This document shows, piece by piece, positions 17,536-25,857 of a stretch of DNA of 64,000 bases. The DNA is from Cypionkella psychrotolerans. Lineage in GTDB: Bacteria; Pseudomonadota; Alphaproteobacteria; Rhodobacterales; Rhodobacteraceae. A program made the position numbers and the translations under genes. How positions within the stretch are numbered: position 1 is the first letter of the stretch; every line of letters starts with the position of its first letter. Under the pieces are notes generated by a model. The model ran no database searches, had not been told where the DNA came from, and saw only the letters and a list, made by a program, of their open reading frames with translations. The stretch covers positions 1 through 64,000 of the forward strand of contig NZ_LGIC01000090.1 in the NCBI RefSeq assembly GCF_001294535.1. Direction: 5' to 3'.

Positions 17536-17910
17536 TTGAAGCGCATCGCCGAGCTTTACAAGATTGAGGCAGAGATCAGGGGCTTGATCCCAGAGAACCG
17601 CCTCGCCATCCGCCAAGACCAGTCAGCGCCGAAGATCGTCGATTTTGAGACTTGGCTCACCCACCACCGCGCCCGCGTATCTGCCAAATCCCCCTTGGGC
17701 GAGGCGCTGAAATACATCGCAAAATATTGGGCTGGCCCTTGCAGGTTCTTGGTTGATGGCCGGATTGAGATGGACAGCAATGCTGTCGAGCGAACAATCC
17801 GGCCCATCACCCTGAACCAAAAGAACGCCCTCTTCGCCGGGCACGATGCCGGTGCCGAGAACTGGGCCACCATCGCGCCCTTGGTCGAGACCTGCAAACT
17901 CTGCCTGCAA
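17536..17910 (+). pseudogene. IS66 transposase C-terminal fragment
   Basis: The frame reads KRIAELYKIEAEIRGL, ARVSAKSPLGEALKYIAKYW, RFLVDGRIEMDSNAVERTIR, NQKNALFAGHDAGAENWATI and LVETCK. This is the C-terminal part of the IS66 DDE transposase. It interrupts the NRPS on its left and is joined on its right, in the same reading frame, to an IS3-family OrfB. Confidence 0.88.
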
Positions 17911-17919
17911 ACCGTGAGG

Positions 17920-18672
17920 GGGGCCCCTTCGCACCGTCAGCGACGGGACATGGTGCTCCTCGCCCATATACGCGATCAGCACCGGCTGAGCTTGGGCAGC
18001 TGCGGCAGACCTCGTATGACCGCGGAGCTGAACGAGCTGGGCTTTCGTGTCGGCCAGCGCCGCGTCGGGCGACTTATGCGCCAGAACGGCATCCAGGTCA
18101 TCCGCAGCCGAACGTTCAAGCGCACCACCGACAGCGACAACGCCTTCAACATCGCGCCGAATTTTTTGCGACAAGACTTTGCGACGAGCGGACTCAACCA
18201 GAAATGGGCGGGGGACATCACTTAAATATGGACCCGTGAAGGCTGGGTCTATCTGGCGGTTATCCTGAACCTGTTTTCGCGCCGAGTGGTCGGCGGGGCT
18301 ATCAGCAACCGTATGAAGCAGGACCTCGCTCTGGGCGCACTGAACAGGGCGATCGCGATCCGCAGACCGCCGCCAGGCTGCATTCACCACAGGGACCGCG
18401 GCTCGCAATACTGTGCCCACGACCACCAGAAGCTTCTGCGCAAGCACGCGCTGACGCCCTCGATGAGCGGGAAAGGCAATTGCTATGACAATTCTGCCGT
18501 CGAAAGCTTCTTCAAGTCGCTGAAGGCCGAACTGGTCTGGCGCCCCAACTGGCAAACCCGTCGCAAAGTCGAAGTCGCCATCTTCGAATACATCAACGGC
18601 TTCGACAACCCGCGCCGAAAACACTCTGCCCTGGGCTGGAAATCACCCGTGGCCTTCGAACAGGTCTTCGCC
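17920..18672 (+). pseudogene. IS3-family orfB relic fused in frame to the IS66 fragment
   Basis: Pieces include LGSCGRPRMTAELNELGFRV, RRVGRLMRQNGIQV, NQKWAGDIT, a TAA at 18223-18225 where the family has Tyr, then IWTREGWVYLAVIL, CIHHRDRGSQYC, MSGKGNCYDNSAVESFFKSL and RRKHSALGWKSPVAFEQ. Apart from the stop the gene is nearly complete. It joins the IS66 fragment on the left and a LysR fragment on the right. Confidence 0.88.
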
Positions 18673-18732
18673 CATGAGATCAGACCAACCGATATCGTCC
18701 TGTTCCGGGAGGCGCTGCATTGGGTGAAATAT

Positions 18733-19094
18733 TTTGAATTGTCATTGCCTGCTGACGGATCAGTGCCATTTTTGTCCTTTGATGATGACTGCTTCTATCG
18801 ACAGTGGGCGCTGGATATCGGACAGGATGATGGCGCGATGATGGAAACGGTTTTCGAATGCTCCAGCGCTGCGGGAATTATGGCAGCCGTGAACGCAGGC
18901 CTTGGTGTTGCGCTGTTGAGCGATCGTTATCTACGCCCAGATATGGAGGTGGTCAGGGATCGCTTGCCCGTCCTCCTATGCTTGCCTATGTCATCCGCCG
19001 GGCGCGCAAATCAAGAAATCCGGCGCTGGATAGCCTGATCCGGGAGATTAGCGAAGAAATAAGCCGGAATGGCAGCCTGTCGCTGGTGGCCTGA
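18733..19094 (+). pseudogene. C-terminal fragment of a LysR-type regulator
   Basis: The sequence following the IS3 relic reads ELSLPADGSVPFLSFDDDCF, CSSAAGIMAAVNAGLGVALL and SDRYLRPDMEVV. After a frameshift near 18965 it continues as PPMLAYVIRRARKSRNPALD and ends at 19094. This is the second half of a LysR substrate-binding domain. The DNA-binding part is lost, so the gene was disrupted by the IS insertion and then frameshifted. Confidence 0.7.
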
Positions 19095-19157
19095 CAGATA
19101 CCGCTGTTGTCAGAGGACAGCTACGGCCTCAAAGCGGCGTTGCTCAGATCGGCAGCG

Positions 19158-19179
19158 CAAGGGCAATTTCCTGCCCTTG
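19158..19179 (-). terminator. Stem-loop after the peptide ABC operon
   Basis: CAAGGGCA (19158-19165) and TGCCCTTG (19172-19179) form a perfect 8-bp stem, 29 nt beyond the last gene of the minus-strand operon. It lacks a T run on that strand, so it may be a weak terminator or an RNA-end protector. Confidence 0.35.
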
Positions 19180-19207
19180 GCGTTTGTTAATTCAGAGCCC
19201 CATAGGA

Positions 19208-20218
19208 TTACGCCGACAGACGGCGCTCGCCTACCAGCGGCACGGCCAACGCGGCCATGGTTTCCGCGACGCGGTGGCAGGCGACGCGGCTGCCGTCACT
19301 ATAGGCCTGCATCTCGGGGCGTTCCGCCGCACAGCGCGCGTCGGCTTGCGGACAGCGGGGGTGGAAGGTGCAGCCTGAGGGCGGTTTCATCGGGCTTGGT
19401 ACCTCGCCCGATTGCACCTCACGGTCGCGCTTGGGATCGGTGACGTTGGGAATGGTTTCCAAGAGAAGCTGCGTGTAGGGGTGCTTAGGGTTGGCAAACA
19501 GCACTTCGGTGGCCGCCTGTTCGACGATGCGGCCCAGATACATCACCGCGATCTGGTCGGACATGTGGCGCACCACGCTCATGTCATGGCTGATGAACAG
19601 ATAGGTCAGCCCCATTTCATCCTGCAAGCGCCGCATCAGGTTGAGGATTTGCGCTTGCACCGAGACATCGAGGGCCGAGGTCGGCTCGTCACAAACTAGA
19701 AACTCGGGCTCGGTCGCAAGGGCGCGGGCGATGGAGATGCGTTGGCGCTGACCGCCAGAAAACTCATGCGGGAATTTGCGGCCATCGCGGGGGGCAAGGC
19801 CGACGGTGGTCAGCAGTTCACCGACACGTTCGGTGATTTCCGCGTCGGTCTCGCGCAGCTTCAACTCGCGCAAAGGTTCGGCGATGATGTCGAACACCCG
19901 CCAGCGCGGGTTGAGGCTGGCATAGGGGTCTTGGAAAATCATCTGCGCCGCCAAGGGCTTGCCGTTCTTGCCATTGGCAAACTGCATCTGGCCATTGGTC
20001 GGGGTGTAAAGCCCCGTGACCAGTCGTGCGACGGTGGATTTGCCGCAGCCGCTTTCGCCGACAAGGCTGAGGCAGCCACCTGAGGGGACGCTAAAGCTGA
20101 TGTCATCGACGGCGCGTAGGTAGGCTTTGGGTTTGCGTTCGATCACGCGGTTCAGCCACGGGGCCGAGACGTTGAAGAGGCGCGACAGATGCGTGACGGT
20201 CAGGGCGGGGATTGTCAT
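19208..20218 (-). CDS. Peptide/nickel ABC transporter ATPase (DppF/OppF type)
   Basis: This is a 336-aa ATPase. ATG 20218 overlaps the stop of the preceding ATPase gene (ATGA), which is preferred over a start 36 nt upstream. Walker A is GESGCGKST, the signature is SGGQRQR, and Walker B is [14 protein letters not shown]. The Opp/Dpp-specific C-terminal oligopeptide domain ends CTFHPRCPQADARC. Its Cys-rich pattern is typical of this group, several members of which bind an iron-sulfur cluster. It is the last gene of the seven-gene operon and works with the DppD-type partner as the heterodimeric motor. Confidence 0.88.
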   Translation of the reverse strand: MTIPALTVTHLSRLFNVSAPWLNRVIERKPKAYLRAVDDISFSVPSGGCLSLVGESGCGKSTVARLVTGLYTPTNGQMQFANGKNGKPLAAQMIFQDPYASLNPRWRVFDIIAEPLRELKLRETDAEITERVGELLTTVGLAPRDGRKFPHEFSGGQRQRISIARALATEPEFLVCDEPTSALDVSVQAQILNLMRRLQDEMGLTYLFISHDMSVVRHMSDQIAVMYLGRIVEQAATEVLFANPKHPYTQLLLETIPNVTDPKRDREVQSGEVPSPMKPPSGCTFHPRCPQADARCAAERPEMQAYSDGSRVACHRVAETMAALAVPLVGERRLSA

Positions 20219-21201
20219 GCGGCGCTCTCCTGTGCGGGTTGGTTCAGAAAACAAGCACTTTGGCCGGAGCCGCTGGGGTGCAGATGTGGGCGCTCGGTGC
20301 GGCAGCGCGGCATCACCTGCGGGCAGCGCGGGTTGAAGGCGCAGCCTTGGGGGATCGCGTCCAGACGCGGCATCGCGCCGTCGATCTGTTGCAGGCGCGG
20401 CACCCGTGCGCCGAGCGTCGGGATCGAGCCCATCAGGCCGCGTGTGTAGGGATGGCTGGGGCGGGCGATCACATCGGCGACGGGGCCGATTTCAACCAAG
20501 CGCCCGGCATACATCACGGCGACGCGGTCGGCGGTTTCGGCGATCACGCCCATGTCATGCGTCACCAGCATCACCGCCGTGCCGTTGTCTTTGCACAGGC
20601 GGCGCAGCAACGAGGTGATTTGGGCTTGGATCGACACGTCCAGCGCGGTGGTTGGTTCGTCAGCAATGATCAGTTTCGGGCGGGCGGCGAGGGCGAGGGC
20701 GATCACCACGCGCTGCCGCATCCCGCCGGAGAACTGGTGCGGGAAGTGGTCGACGCGGGTTTCGGGGCCGGGGATGCCGACCTCGGCCAGCAGGTCGATG
20801 GCGCGTTGGCGGGCTTCCGTGCGGTTCAGCGGCAGGTGCAGGCGGATGGTTTCGATCAGTTGTTTGCCGACCGAGAACAGCGGGTTCAGTGAAGTGAGCG
20901 GGTCTTGGAAGATCGCGCCGATCTCACGGCCGCGCACCTTTTCCATGTCGTGATCCGACAGCGTGTCGATGCGGCGGCCATTCAGCCAGACCTCACCGCC
21001 CGCGACATGGCCGGGGGGCTCCAGCAGGCCCAACACGGCCAATCCGGTCATGGATTTACCCGCGCCGGATTCGCCGACCACGCCAAGGATTTCACCGGGT
21101 TGGATGGTGAGGCTGATATCGGCAAGGGCTGTGACGGTGCCGTGGCGGCCAGGAAATTCCACCCGCAGGGCGCGGACATCAAGCATGGGGGTTTGGGTCA
21201 T
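20215..21201 (-). CDS. Peptide/nickel ABC transporter ATPase (DppD/OppD type)
   Basis: This is a 328-aa ATPase with Walker A GESGAGKSM (Met where Thr/Ser is usual at the end, as in many OppD proteins), signature SGGMRQR, Walker B LIIADEPTTALDVS and C-terminal CAFNPRCPQVMPRC. It overlaps its upstream amidohydrolase and its downstream partner ATPase by ATGA. It powers uptake through the DppB/DppC-type permeases encoded earlier in the operon. Confidence 0.88.
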   Translation of the reverse strand: MTQTPMLDVRALRVEFPGRHGTVTALADISLTIQPGEILGVVGESGAGKSMTGLAVLGLLEPPGHVAGGEVWLNGRRIDTLSDHDMEKVRGREIGAIFQDPLTSLNPLFSVGKQLIETIRLHLPLNRTEARQRAIDLLAEVGIPGPETRVDHFPHQFSGGMRQRVVIALALAARPKLIIADEPTTALDVSIQAQITSLLRRLCKDNGTAVMLVTHDMGVIAETADRVAVMYAGRLVEIGPVADVIARPSHPYTRGLMGSIPTLGARVPRLQQIDGAMPRLDAIPQGCAFNPRCPQVMPRCRTERPHLHPSGSGQSACFLNQPAQESAA

Positions 21202-22688
21202 GGCTGTGCTTCCTGTCGGATCGGGTAGCTTGGCGGGAACAATTCAGAGACTGGACGGTGCTGCCAGCTGCGCTCGGGGTATTTTGCCAGCAGGCCGTCG
21301 AATTGCGCTTGGGCGCGGGTTTGGGCGGTGGCCATGTCGATGCCTGCGACGCGGCCTTCGCACATTGACAGGCGACCGTCGACAAAGGTGGCTTGGGTGA
21401 CTTTGCCAGAGCCGCCTGCGATCAGCGTGGCGATCGGATCAATCGCCGGGGTCATTATGGCATCATCCAGTCGGAACACCGCAATATCGGCGCGGGCATT
21501 GGGTTTCAGGCAGCCAATATCGGTGCGGCCCAAGGCGCGGGCACCGCCCAACGTGGCGGCATCCCAGAAATCGGCGCTTTGCTGGTGCGGAGCAGTGGGG
21601 TCAGCGATGCGGGCGGTCATCAGGCCGGTGAGCAGGTTCAACAGCATGTCGGCGGGGGCGGTATCGGTGCCCATCGCGATGTTGATGCCGCGCCCGCGAA
21701 GGCCGCCGAAGGAGCGCAGGATGGAGCCGCTGCGTGCCGAAACCAGCGGGCAATGCACGACGCTGATGCCGTTTTCTGCGTAGTGGGCGAGGTCGGTTTC
21801 GGTTGCATTGGTGGCATGGGGGGCGAGGATACGGTCGTTGAGCAGGCCTTCGCGCGCCAACCAATCGGGGGCGGTGGTGCCGTGCAGGGCTTGGACGGTC
21901 TGCACCTCCATCGCGCCTTGCGCCATGTGCAGGCGGACGCGGCAATCCAGATCGCGGGCGGCGTCCATGGTGCGTTTCAGCAGGGACGCGGTGCAGGTCT
22001 CCACCCGGTCGGGCGCGAGCATGCCGTTGATCAGGCCGTTGAAGCGGCCCTGCTGGGCGGTGATGAAGGCGATGGCGTCGTCTAGGCCCGCCATGCCACG
22101 GGCCTCGTCGAACAGCGGGACGATCTGGCCGGGGGCGTCCAGCATCATGCCGCCGGCGCGATAGGCGGGGGAGAGGTAGACGCGCAGGCCCAACTCGCCT
22201 GCGGCCTCGGCGGCGGCGGTGAATTCGGCGGTGGTTTCTGCCCACTCGCGGTAGAATAGGGATGCGATTGGGGCGGCGGTGGTGATGCCGTTCAGCAGGA
22301 GCTGCGCGAAGGCGTAGCGTTTCTGGAAGGCTAGTTCCTCGGGGCTGTACATCTCATAGGGGCCGCGCTCGATGTAGCTGCGGGGCCAGACCCGGCCTTT
22401 GGCCCAGCCGGGGTTGTGGTCGATGGCGAGGATGGTGGTGTCGAGGTCCGAGAGCGCATCTAGGTCGATCAGGCCCGGCGAGACCAGCGCGCGACCAAGG
22501 GGGATGCGGCGGGCGGTTTCGCCTTCAAAGCGTTGGCCGACGTGCAGGATGCGGCCCGCTTCAAACACCACCTCGCCGTTGGGGATCAGGCAGTGGCCGC
22601 CGCCCGCGTGGCCCAGCACCCAATCGGCGGAGAGGGCGGTGCGGCCTGTTGGGTGGAGCCCGAGGGTCAGATCGCTAAGTGTCGTCAT
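21198..22688 (-). CDS. Amidohydrolase-superfamily protein lacking the N-terminal HxH motif
   Basis: This is a 496-aa protein of the AtzA/guanine-deaminase-like branch of amidohydrolases. Later metal or substrate positions resemble the family: RLHMAQGAMEV, LAPHATNATETD, VVHCPLVSARSG and NIAMGTDTAPADML. The usual first metal motif (PGFVNxHxH) is replaced by SPGLIDLDALSDLDTT, so both histidines are absent. Either metal binding differs in this clade or the protein acts in another way. It overlaps both neighbours by ATGA inside a peptide-type ABC operon, next to a second, canonical amidohydrolase. A role in hydrolysing an imported amide, cyclic amide or amino-heterocycle is inferred; the substrate is unknown. 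Confidence 0.75.
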   Translation of the reverse strand: MTTLSDLTLGLHPTGRTALSADWVLGHAGGGHCLIPNGEVVFEAGRILHVGQRFEGETARRIPLGRALVSPGLIDLDALSDLDTTILAIDHNPGWAKGRVWPRSYIERGPYEMYSPEELAFQKRYAFAQLLLNGITTAAPIASLFYREWAETTAEFTAAAEAAGELGLRVYLSPAYRAGGMMLDAPGQIVPLFDEARGMAGLDDAIAFITAQQGRFNGLINGMLAPDRVETCTASLLKRTMDAARDLDCRVRLHMAQGAMEVQTVQALHGTTAPDWLAREGLLNDRILAPHATNATETDLAHYAENGISVVHCPLVSARSGSILRSFGGLRGRGINIAMGTDTAPADMLLNLLTGLMTARIADPTAPHQQSADFWDAATLGGARALGRTDIGCLKPNARADIAVFRLDDAIMTPAIDPIATLIAGGSGKVTQATFVDGRLSMCEGRVAGIDMATAQTRAQAQFDGLLAKYPERSWQHRPVSELFPPSYPIRQEAQP

Positions 22689-23887
22689 GGCATGGTGATC
22701 CCCGGCAGGGTCAGCGCGCCGTTGCGTGCCACCACGCGACCGCCCTTGACCACCAGCGGGCGGGTGGATTCTTCGACGGCGGCATGGGCGAGGGTTTCGC
22801 CTGCGACCAAGGTGAGATCGGCCAGCGCGCCGACCACGAGGCCGAGGGCTTCCACGCCCATCGCATCGGCCCCGCCGCGTGAGGCGGTATCGAGCAGCAG
22901 TTCCAACTCATCGTCGCGGCGCATGCGGTTTTTCATGCCGACGATGCGGGCGCGGTGCAGCATGTCAGGCTGGCCCCACGGCCCCCAAGTGTCACGGATA
23001 CCGTCGCAACCCATGCCGACCTTGATGCCAAGCGCGCGCATGTCTTGCAGCGATGGCACTTCGGCAGAGGGGTGACCGGTGGTGAAGATGCGGATATCCT
23101 CACGCGCCACCTGCTCCATCAGCGGGTCAACGCGGTGCGGGTCGGGCATCCCCAGACAGAAGCAATGCGACACGCCGACCTTGCCCTGCATGCCATGCGC
23201 GCGGGTGCGGGTGATGATTTCTTCCAGCGTGAAAGCGCCGAGTTCGCCGTATTCGTGCAAGTGAATGTCGATGGGTTTGCCGTGCTTTTCGGCCAGCCGG
23301 AAAATAGCATCCAGCGAGGCTTTCGGGTCGCGGTCCATCGACGACGGATCAAGCCCGCCGACCACATCGGCCCCCATCGCCAAGGCTTCATCGAGCAAGT
23401 CATAGACACCGGGGCGGATCATCAGGCCGGATTGTGGGAAGGCGACGATTTGGATATCCACAGCACCCTGCAACGCTTCGCGGGTGCGCAGTTTGCCTTC
23501 CAGCAGGGTCAGCTTGTGGTCATGGTCGACATCGACATGGCTGCGGATATGGCCCGTGCCATTGGCGATCAGTTGCAGGGCGTGGCGCATCGACTGGCGA
23601 TGCACGTCGAGGCCCAGCGGGATACGCTCGTTGCGCTCATTGTCGATCAGGTCTTGTAAATCGCCGCCCTTGCGCCCCGCATACCAGCCCATGCCCCAAG
23701 TGGTTTTGTCGAGATGGGTGTGGGCATCGACCAGCGCCGGGATGGCAATCGCGCCGTTACCATCTTCAACCGTGACACCATCGGCGACAAGGTTCGGCCC
23801 AACAGCTGCAATGCGGCCGTCGCGGATCAACATATCGGTCGCAGTCCCGGCCATCGGGCGAATATTGCGGATCAGAAGATCAGTCAT
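22685..23887 (-). CDS. Cytosine-deaminase-like amidohydrolase
   Basis: This is a 400-aa metal-dependent hydrolase with all expected ligands: DAHTHLDKT (HxH), PIDIHLHEYGE, KVGVSHCFC and GMGCDGIRDTWGPWG. The arrangement resembles cytosine deaminase (CodA) and N-isopropylammelide hydrolase, which attack ring C-N bonds. ATG 23887 is chosen over the adjacent GTG 23890. It follows the DppC-type permease by three bases and overlaps the next amidohydrolase by ATGA, so it belongs to the uptake operon. It probably deaminates or hydrolyses the transported compound. Confidence 0.82.
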   Translation of the reverse strand: MTDLLIRNIRPMAGTATDMLIRDGRIAAVGPNLVADGVTVEDGNGAIAIPALVDAHTHLDKTTWGMGWYAGRKGGDLQDLIDNERNERIPLGLDVHRQSMRHALQLIANGTGHIRSHVDVDHDHKLTLLEGKLRTREALQGAVDIQIVAFPQSGLMIRPGVYDLLDEALAMGADVVGGLDPSSMDRDPKASLDAIFRLAEKHGKPIDIHLHEYGELGAFTLEEIITRTRAHGMQGKVGVSHCFCLGMPDPHRVDPLMEQVAREDIRIFTTGHPSAEVPSLQDMRALGIKVGMGCDGIRDTWGPWGQPDMLHRARIVGMKNRMRRDDELELLLDTASRGGADAMGVEALGLVVGALADLTLVAGETLAHAAVEESTRPLVVKGGRVVARNGALTLPGITMP

Positions 23888-23890
23888 CAC

Positions 23891-24823
23891 TTACCTCAGT
23901 TTCGGGTTCAGAGCATCGCGCAGCCAGTCACCCAGCAGGTTGACCGACACGACAAGCAGGCAAAGTTGCAGCACGGGGAACAGCACGATCCACCACATGC
24001 CAGAGAACAGGAATTGGTTGCCAAGCCGGATCAGCGTGCCAAGGCTGGGCTGGCTGGGCGGCATACCGATGCCAAGGAAAGACAGCGTGGCTTCGGTCAG
24101 GATCGCCATGCCAAAGTTCAGCGTGGCGGCCACCAGAATGGGCGTCAGCGTGTTGGGCAGGATGTGGCTGAACATGATGCGGCGGGCGGGCACTTTCAGC
24201 AGTTGCGCCGCCTGCACATATTCCTTGCGCCGCTCCACCGCCGTTTGCGCGCGTACGGTGCGGGCATATTGCACCCATCCGCTAAGCACGATGGCAAGCA
24301 CCAACACCCCCGCCGCACCCACATCGCGTAACGCCGGTGGCAGCAGTTCGCGCACGATGGCGCTGACAAGAATGGCGATCAGGATGGTGGGGATCGACAA
24401 CAGGATGTCGCCCACCCGCATCAGCGCGTTTTCGACAAAGCCGCCGTAATAGCCCGCCGCCAAGCCCGAACCGATACCGATCAACAGCGCGAAAACCACC
24501 GAGGCGATGCCGATCAGGATAGAAATGCGCGAGCCATAAAGGATGGCAGACAGGATATCGCGGCCTTGGGTGTCGGTGCCGAGAAGGTAGGGCCATTGAC
24601 CGCCCTCCAGCCAGATCGGCGGGATTTCGGCGTTCCACAGCTCCAGTTGCGCTGGGTCAAACGGGTTCTGCGGCGCATAAAGCGGGGCGGTGAAGGCGCT
24701 AATGATTAGCACCGCCAGCAGCACTGCGGCGAACACCGCGCTGCGTTGCCGGGTGAACGAGTACCACAAATCACTTTGGCGGGTGCGGGCAAACAGGCTG
24801 GGAGAGCTCGGGTTTACGGTCAT
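23891..24823 (-). CDS. Peptide-type ABC permease (DppC)
   Basis: This is a 310-aa permease. The N-terminal extension before the first helix (AVFAAVLLAVLIISAF), the periplasmic loop with YLLGTDTQGRDILSAILYGS, and the C-terminal EAA-like loop KVPARRIMFSHILPNTLTPI are all diagnostic for the DppC/OppC family. Six membrane helices are visible. It lies three bases after dppB and three before the amidohydrolase. It pairs with DppB in the inner membrane. Confidence 0.9.
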   Translation of the reverse strand: MTVNPSSPSLFARTRQSDLWYSFTRQRSAVFAAVLLAVLIISAFTAPLYAPQNPFDPAQLELWNAEIPPIWLEGGQWPYLLGTDTQGRDILSAILYGSRISILIGIASVVFALLIGIGSGLAAGYYGGFVENALMRVGDILLSIPTILIAILVSAIVRELLPPALRDVGAAGVLVLAIVLSGWVQYARTVRAQTAVERRKEYVQAAQLLKVPARRIMFSHILPNTLTPILVAATLNFGMAILTEATLSFLGIGMPPSQPSLGTLIRLGNQFLFSGMWWIVLFPVLQLCLLVVSVNLLGDWLRDALNPKLR

Positions 24824-24826
24824 GGA

Positions 24827-25798
24827 TCAGGCCTTTGCATTGCGCAGGCGCGGGTCGATCAGCGCATAGGTGATATCCACCAGCGTGTTCAGCGCGACAA
24901 AGATGAAAGAGACGATGCAGAGATAGGCGGCCATCACCGGGATATCGACGAAGGTGACGGCTTGGATGAACAGCAGCCCCATTCCCGGCCATTGAAAAAC
25001 GGTTTCGGTGATCAGCGCGAAGGCGATCAAAGATCCGATGTTCATTGCAGTCATAGTGACGACCGGCATCAGGCAGTTGCGCAGGGCGTGGCTGTAGTGC
25101 ACCCGCCATGCAGGCACCCCACGGGCGCGGGCAAATTTGATGAAATCAGAGCGCAGTACTTCCAGCATTTCGGCGCGCACCAGACGCATCACGAGGGTGA
25201 TCTGGTAGAACGACAAGGCGATGGAGGGCAGGATCAGGGCGGCGCGGCCCGAAGCGGTCAAGAGCCCCGTGGTCCACCAGCCGATGCTGACCACATCGCC
25301 ACGGCCGAAGGCGGGCAGGATGTTGAACATCACCGAGAACACCAAGATCAGCATGATGCCGATGACAAAGCTGGGCAGCGACACGCCGATGATCGACAGA
25401 AACTGCAGCCCCTCGGAATACCATTTGCCGCGATGGATCGCGGTGATCACCCCCAGCGGCACACCGACCACCAGTGAGATGATCGTGGCCATCAGCACCA
25501 GTTCGATGGTGGCGGGGAAACGCTCGGCGATCAGGCTCATCACCTCTTGCTGGTTGCGGTAGGAGATGCCGAAATCGCCCTGCACCGCATTGGCGACGAA
25601 GTGCAGATATTGCATCGGCATGGATTGGTTGAGGCCGAGGCGCTCGCGCAACTCATCGCGCTCGGCTTGCGTTGTCTGTTCGTTGACCATCAGCTGCACC
25701 GGATCGCCGACAAAGCGGAAGATCATGAAGGCCATCAGGGCCACGACAAGCATGACAAAAGCCGCGTTCGCCAGCCGTTTTATCAGGAAAACAATCAT
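24827..25798 (-). CDS. Peptide-type ABC permease (DppB)
   Basis: This is a 323-aa permease starting MIVFLIKRLANAAFVML. ATG 25798 is preceded by a GGAG ribosome-binding site; a longer upstream reading overlaps the intercistronic stem-loop and has no homology. Family marks are FRFVGDPVQLMVN, GDFGISYRNQQEV, and the loop RARGVPAWRVHYSHALRNCL. Six hydrophobic helices are present. It follows the binding-protein gene after a 59-nt gap holding a strong hairpin. Confidence 0.9.
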   Translation of the reverse strand: MIVFLIKRLANAAFVMLVVALMAFMIFRFVGDPVQLMVNEQTTQAERDELRERLGLNQSMPMQYLHFVANAVQGDFGISYRNQQEVMSLIAERFPATIELVLMATIISLVVGVPLGVITAIHRGKWYSEGLQFLSIIGVSLPSFVIGIMLILVFSVMFNILPAFGRGDVVSIGWWTTGLLTASGRAALILPSIALSFYQITLVMRLVRAEMLEVLRSDFIKFARARGVPAWRVHYSHALRNCLMPVVTMTAMNIGSLIAFALITETVFQWPGMGLLFIQAVTFVDIPVMAAYLCIVSFIFVALNTLVDITYALIDPRLRNAKA

Positions 25799-25821
25799 AG
25801 GACTGGCTCCGTAAGGGGTGG

Positions 25822-25846
25822 GGCCCGGCGCATGATACGCCGGGCC
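25822..25846 (-). promoter_or_regulatory. Intercistronic stem-loop between dppA-like and dppB-like genes
   Basis: GGCCCGGCG (25822-25830) and CGCCGGGCC (25838-25846) form a perfect 9-bp stem with a 7-nt loop, 12 nt downstream of the binding-protein stop. No T run follows, so it likely protects or attenuates the message, favouring binding-protein expression. Confidence 0.65.
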
Positions 25847-25857
25847 AGCGATTTCGC

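Noticed and set aside
17623-18624. 333-codon minus-strand frame across the IS66 and IS3 relics
   Set aside because: Antisense to recognisable transposase sequence, with no homology of its own.
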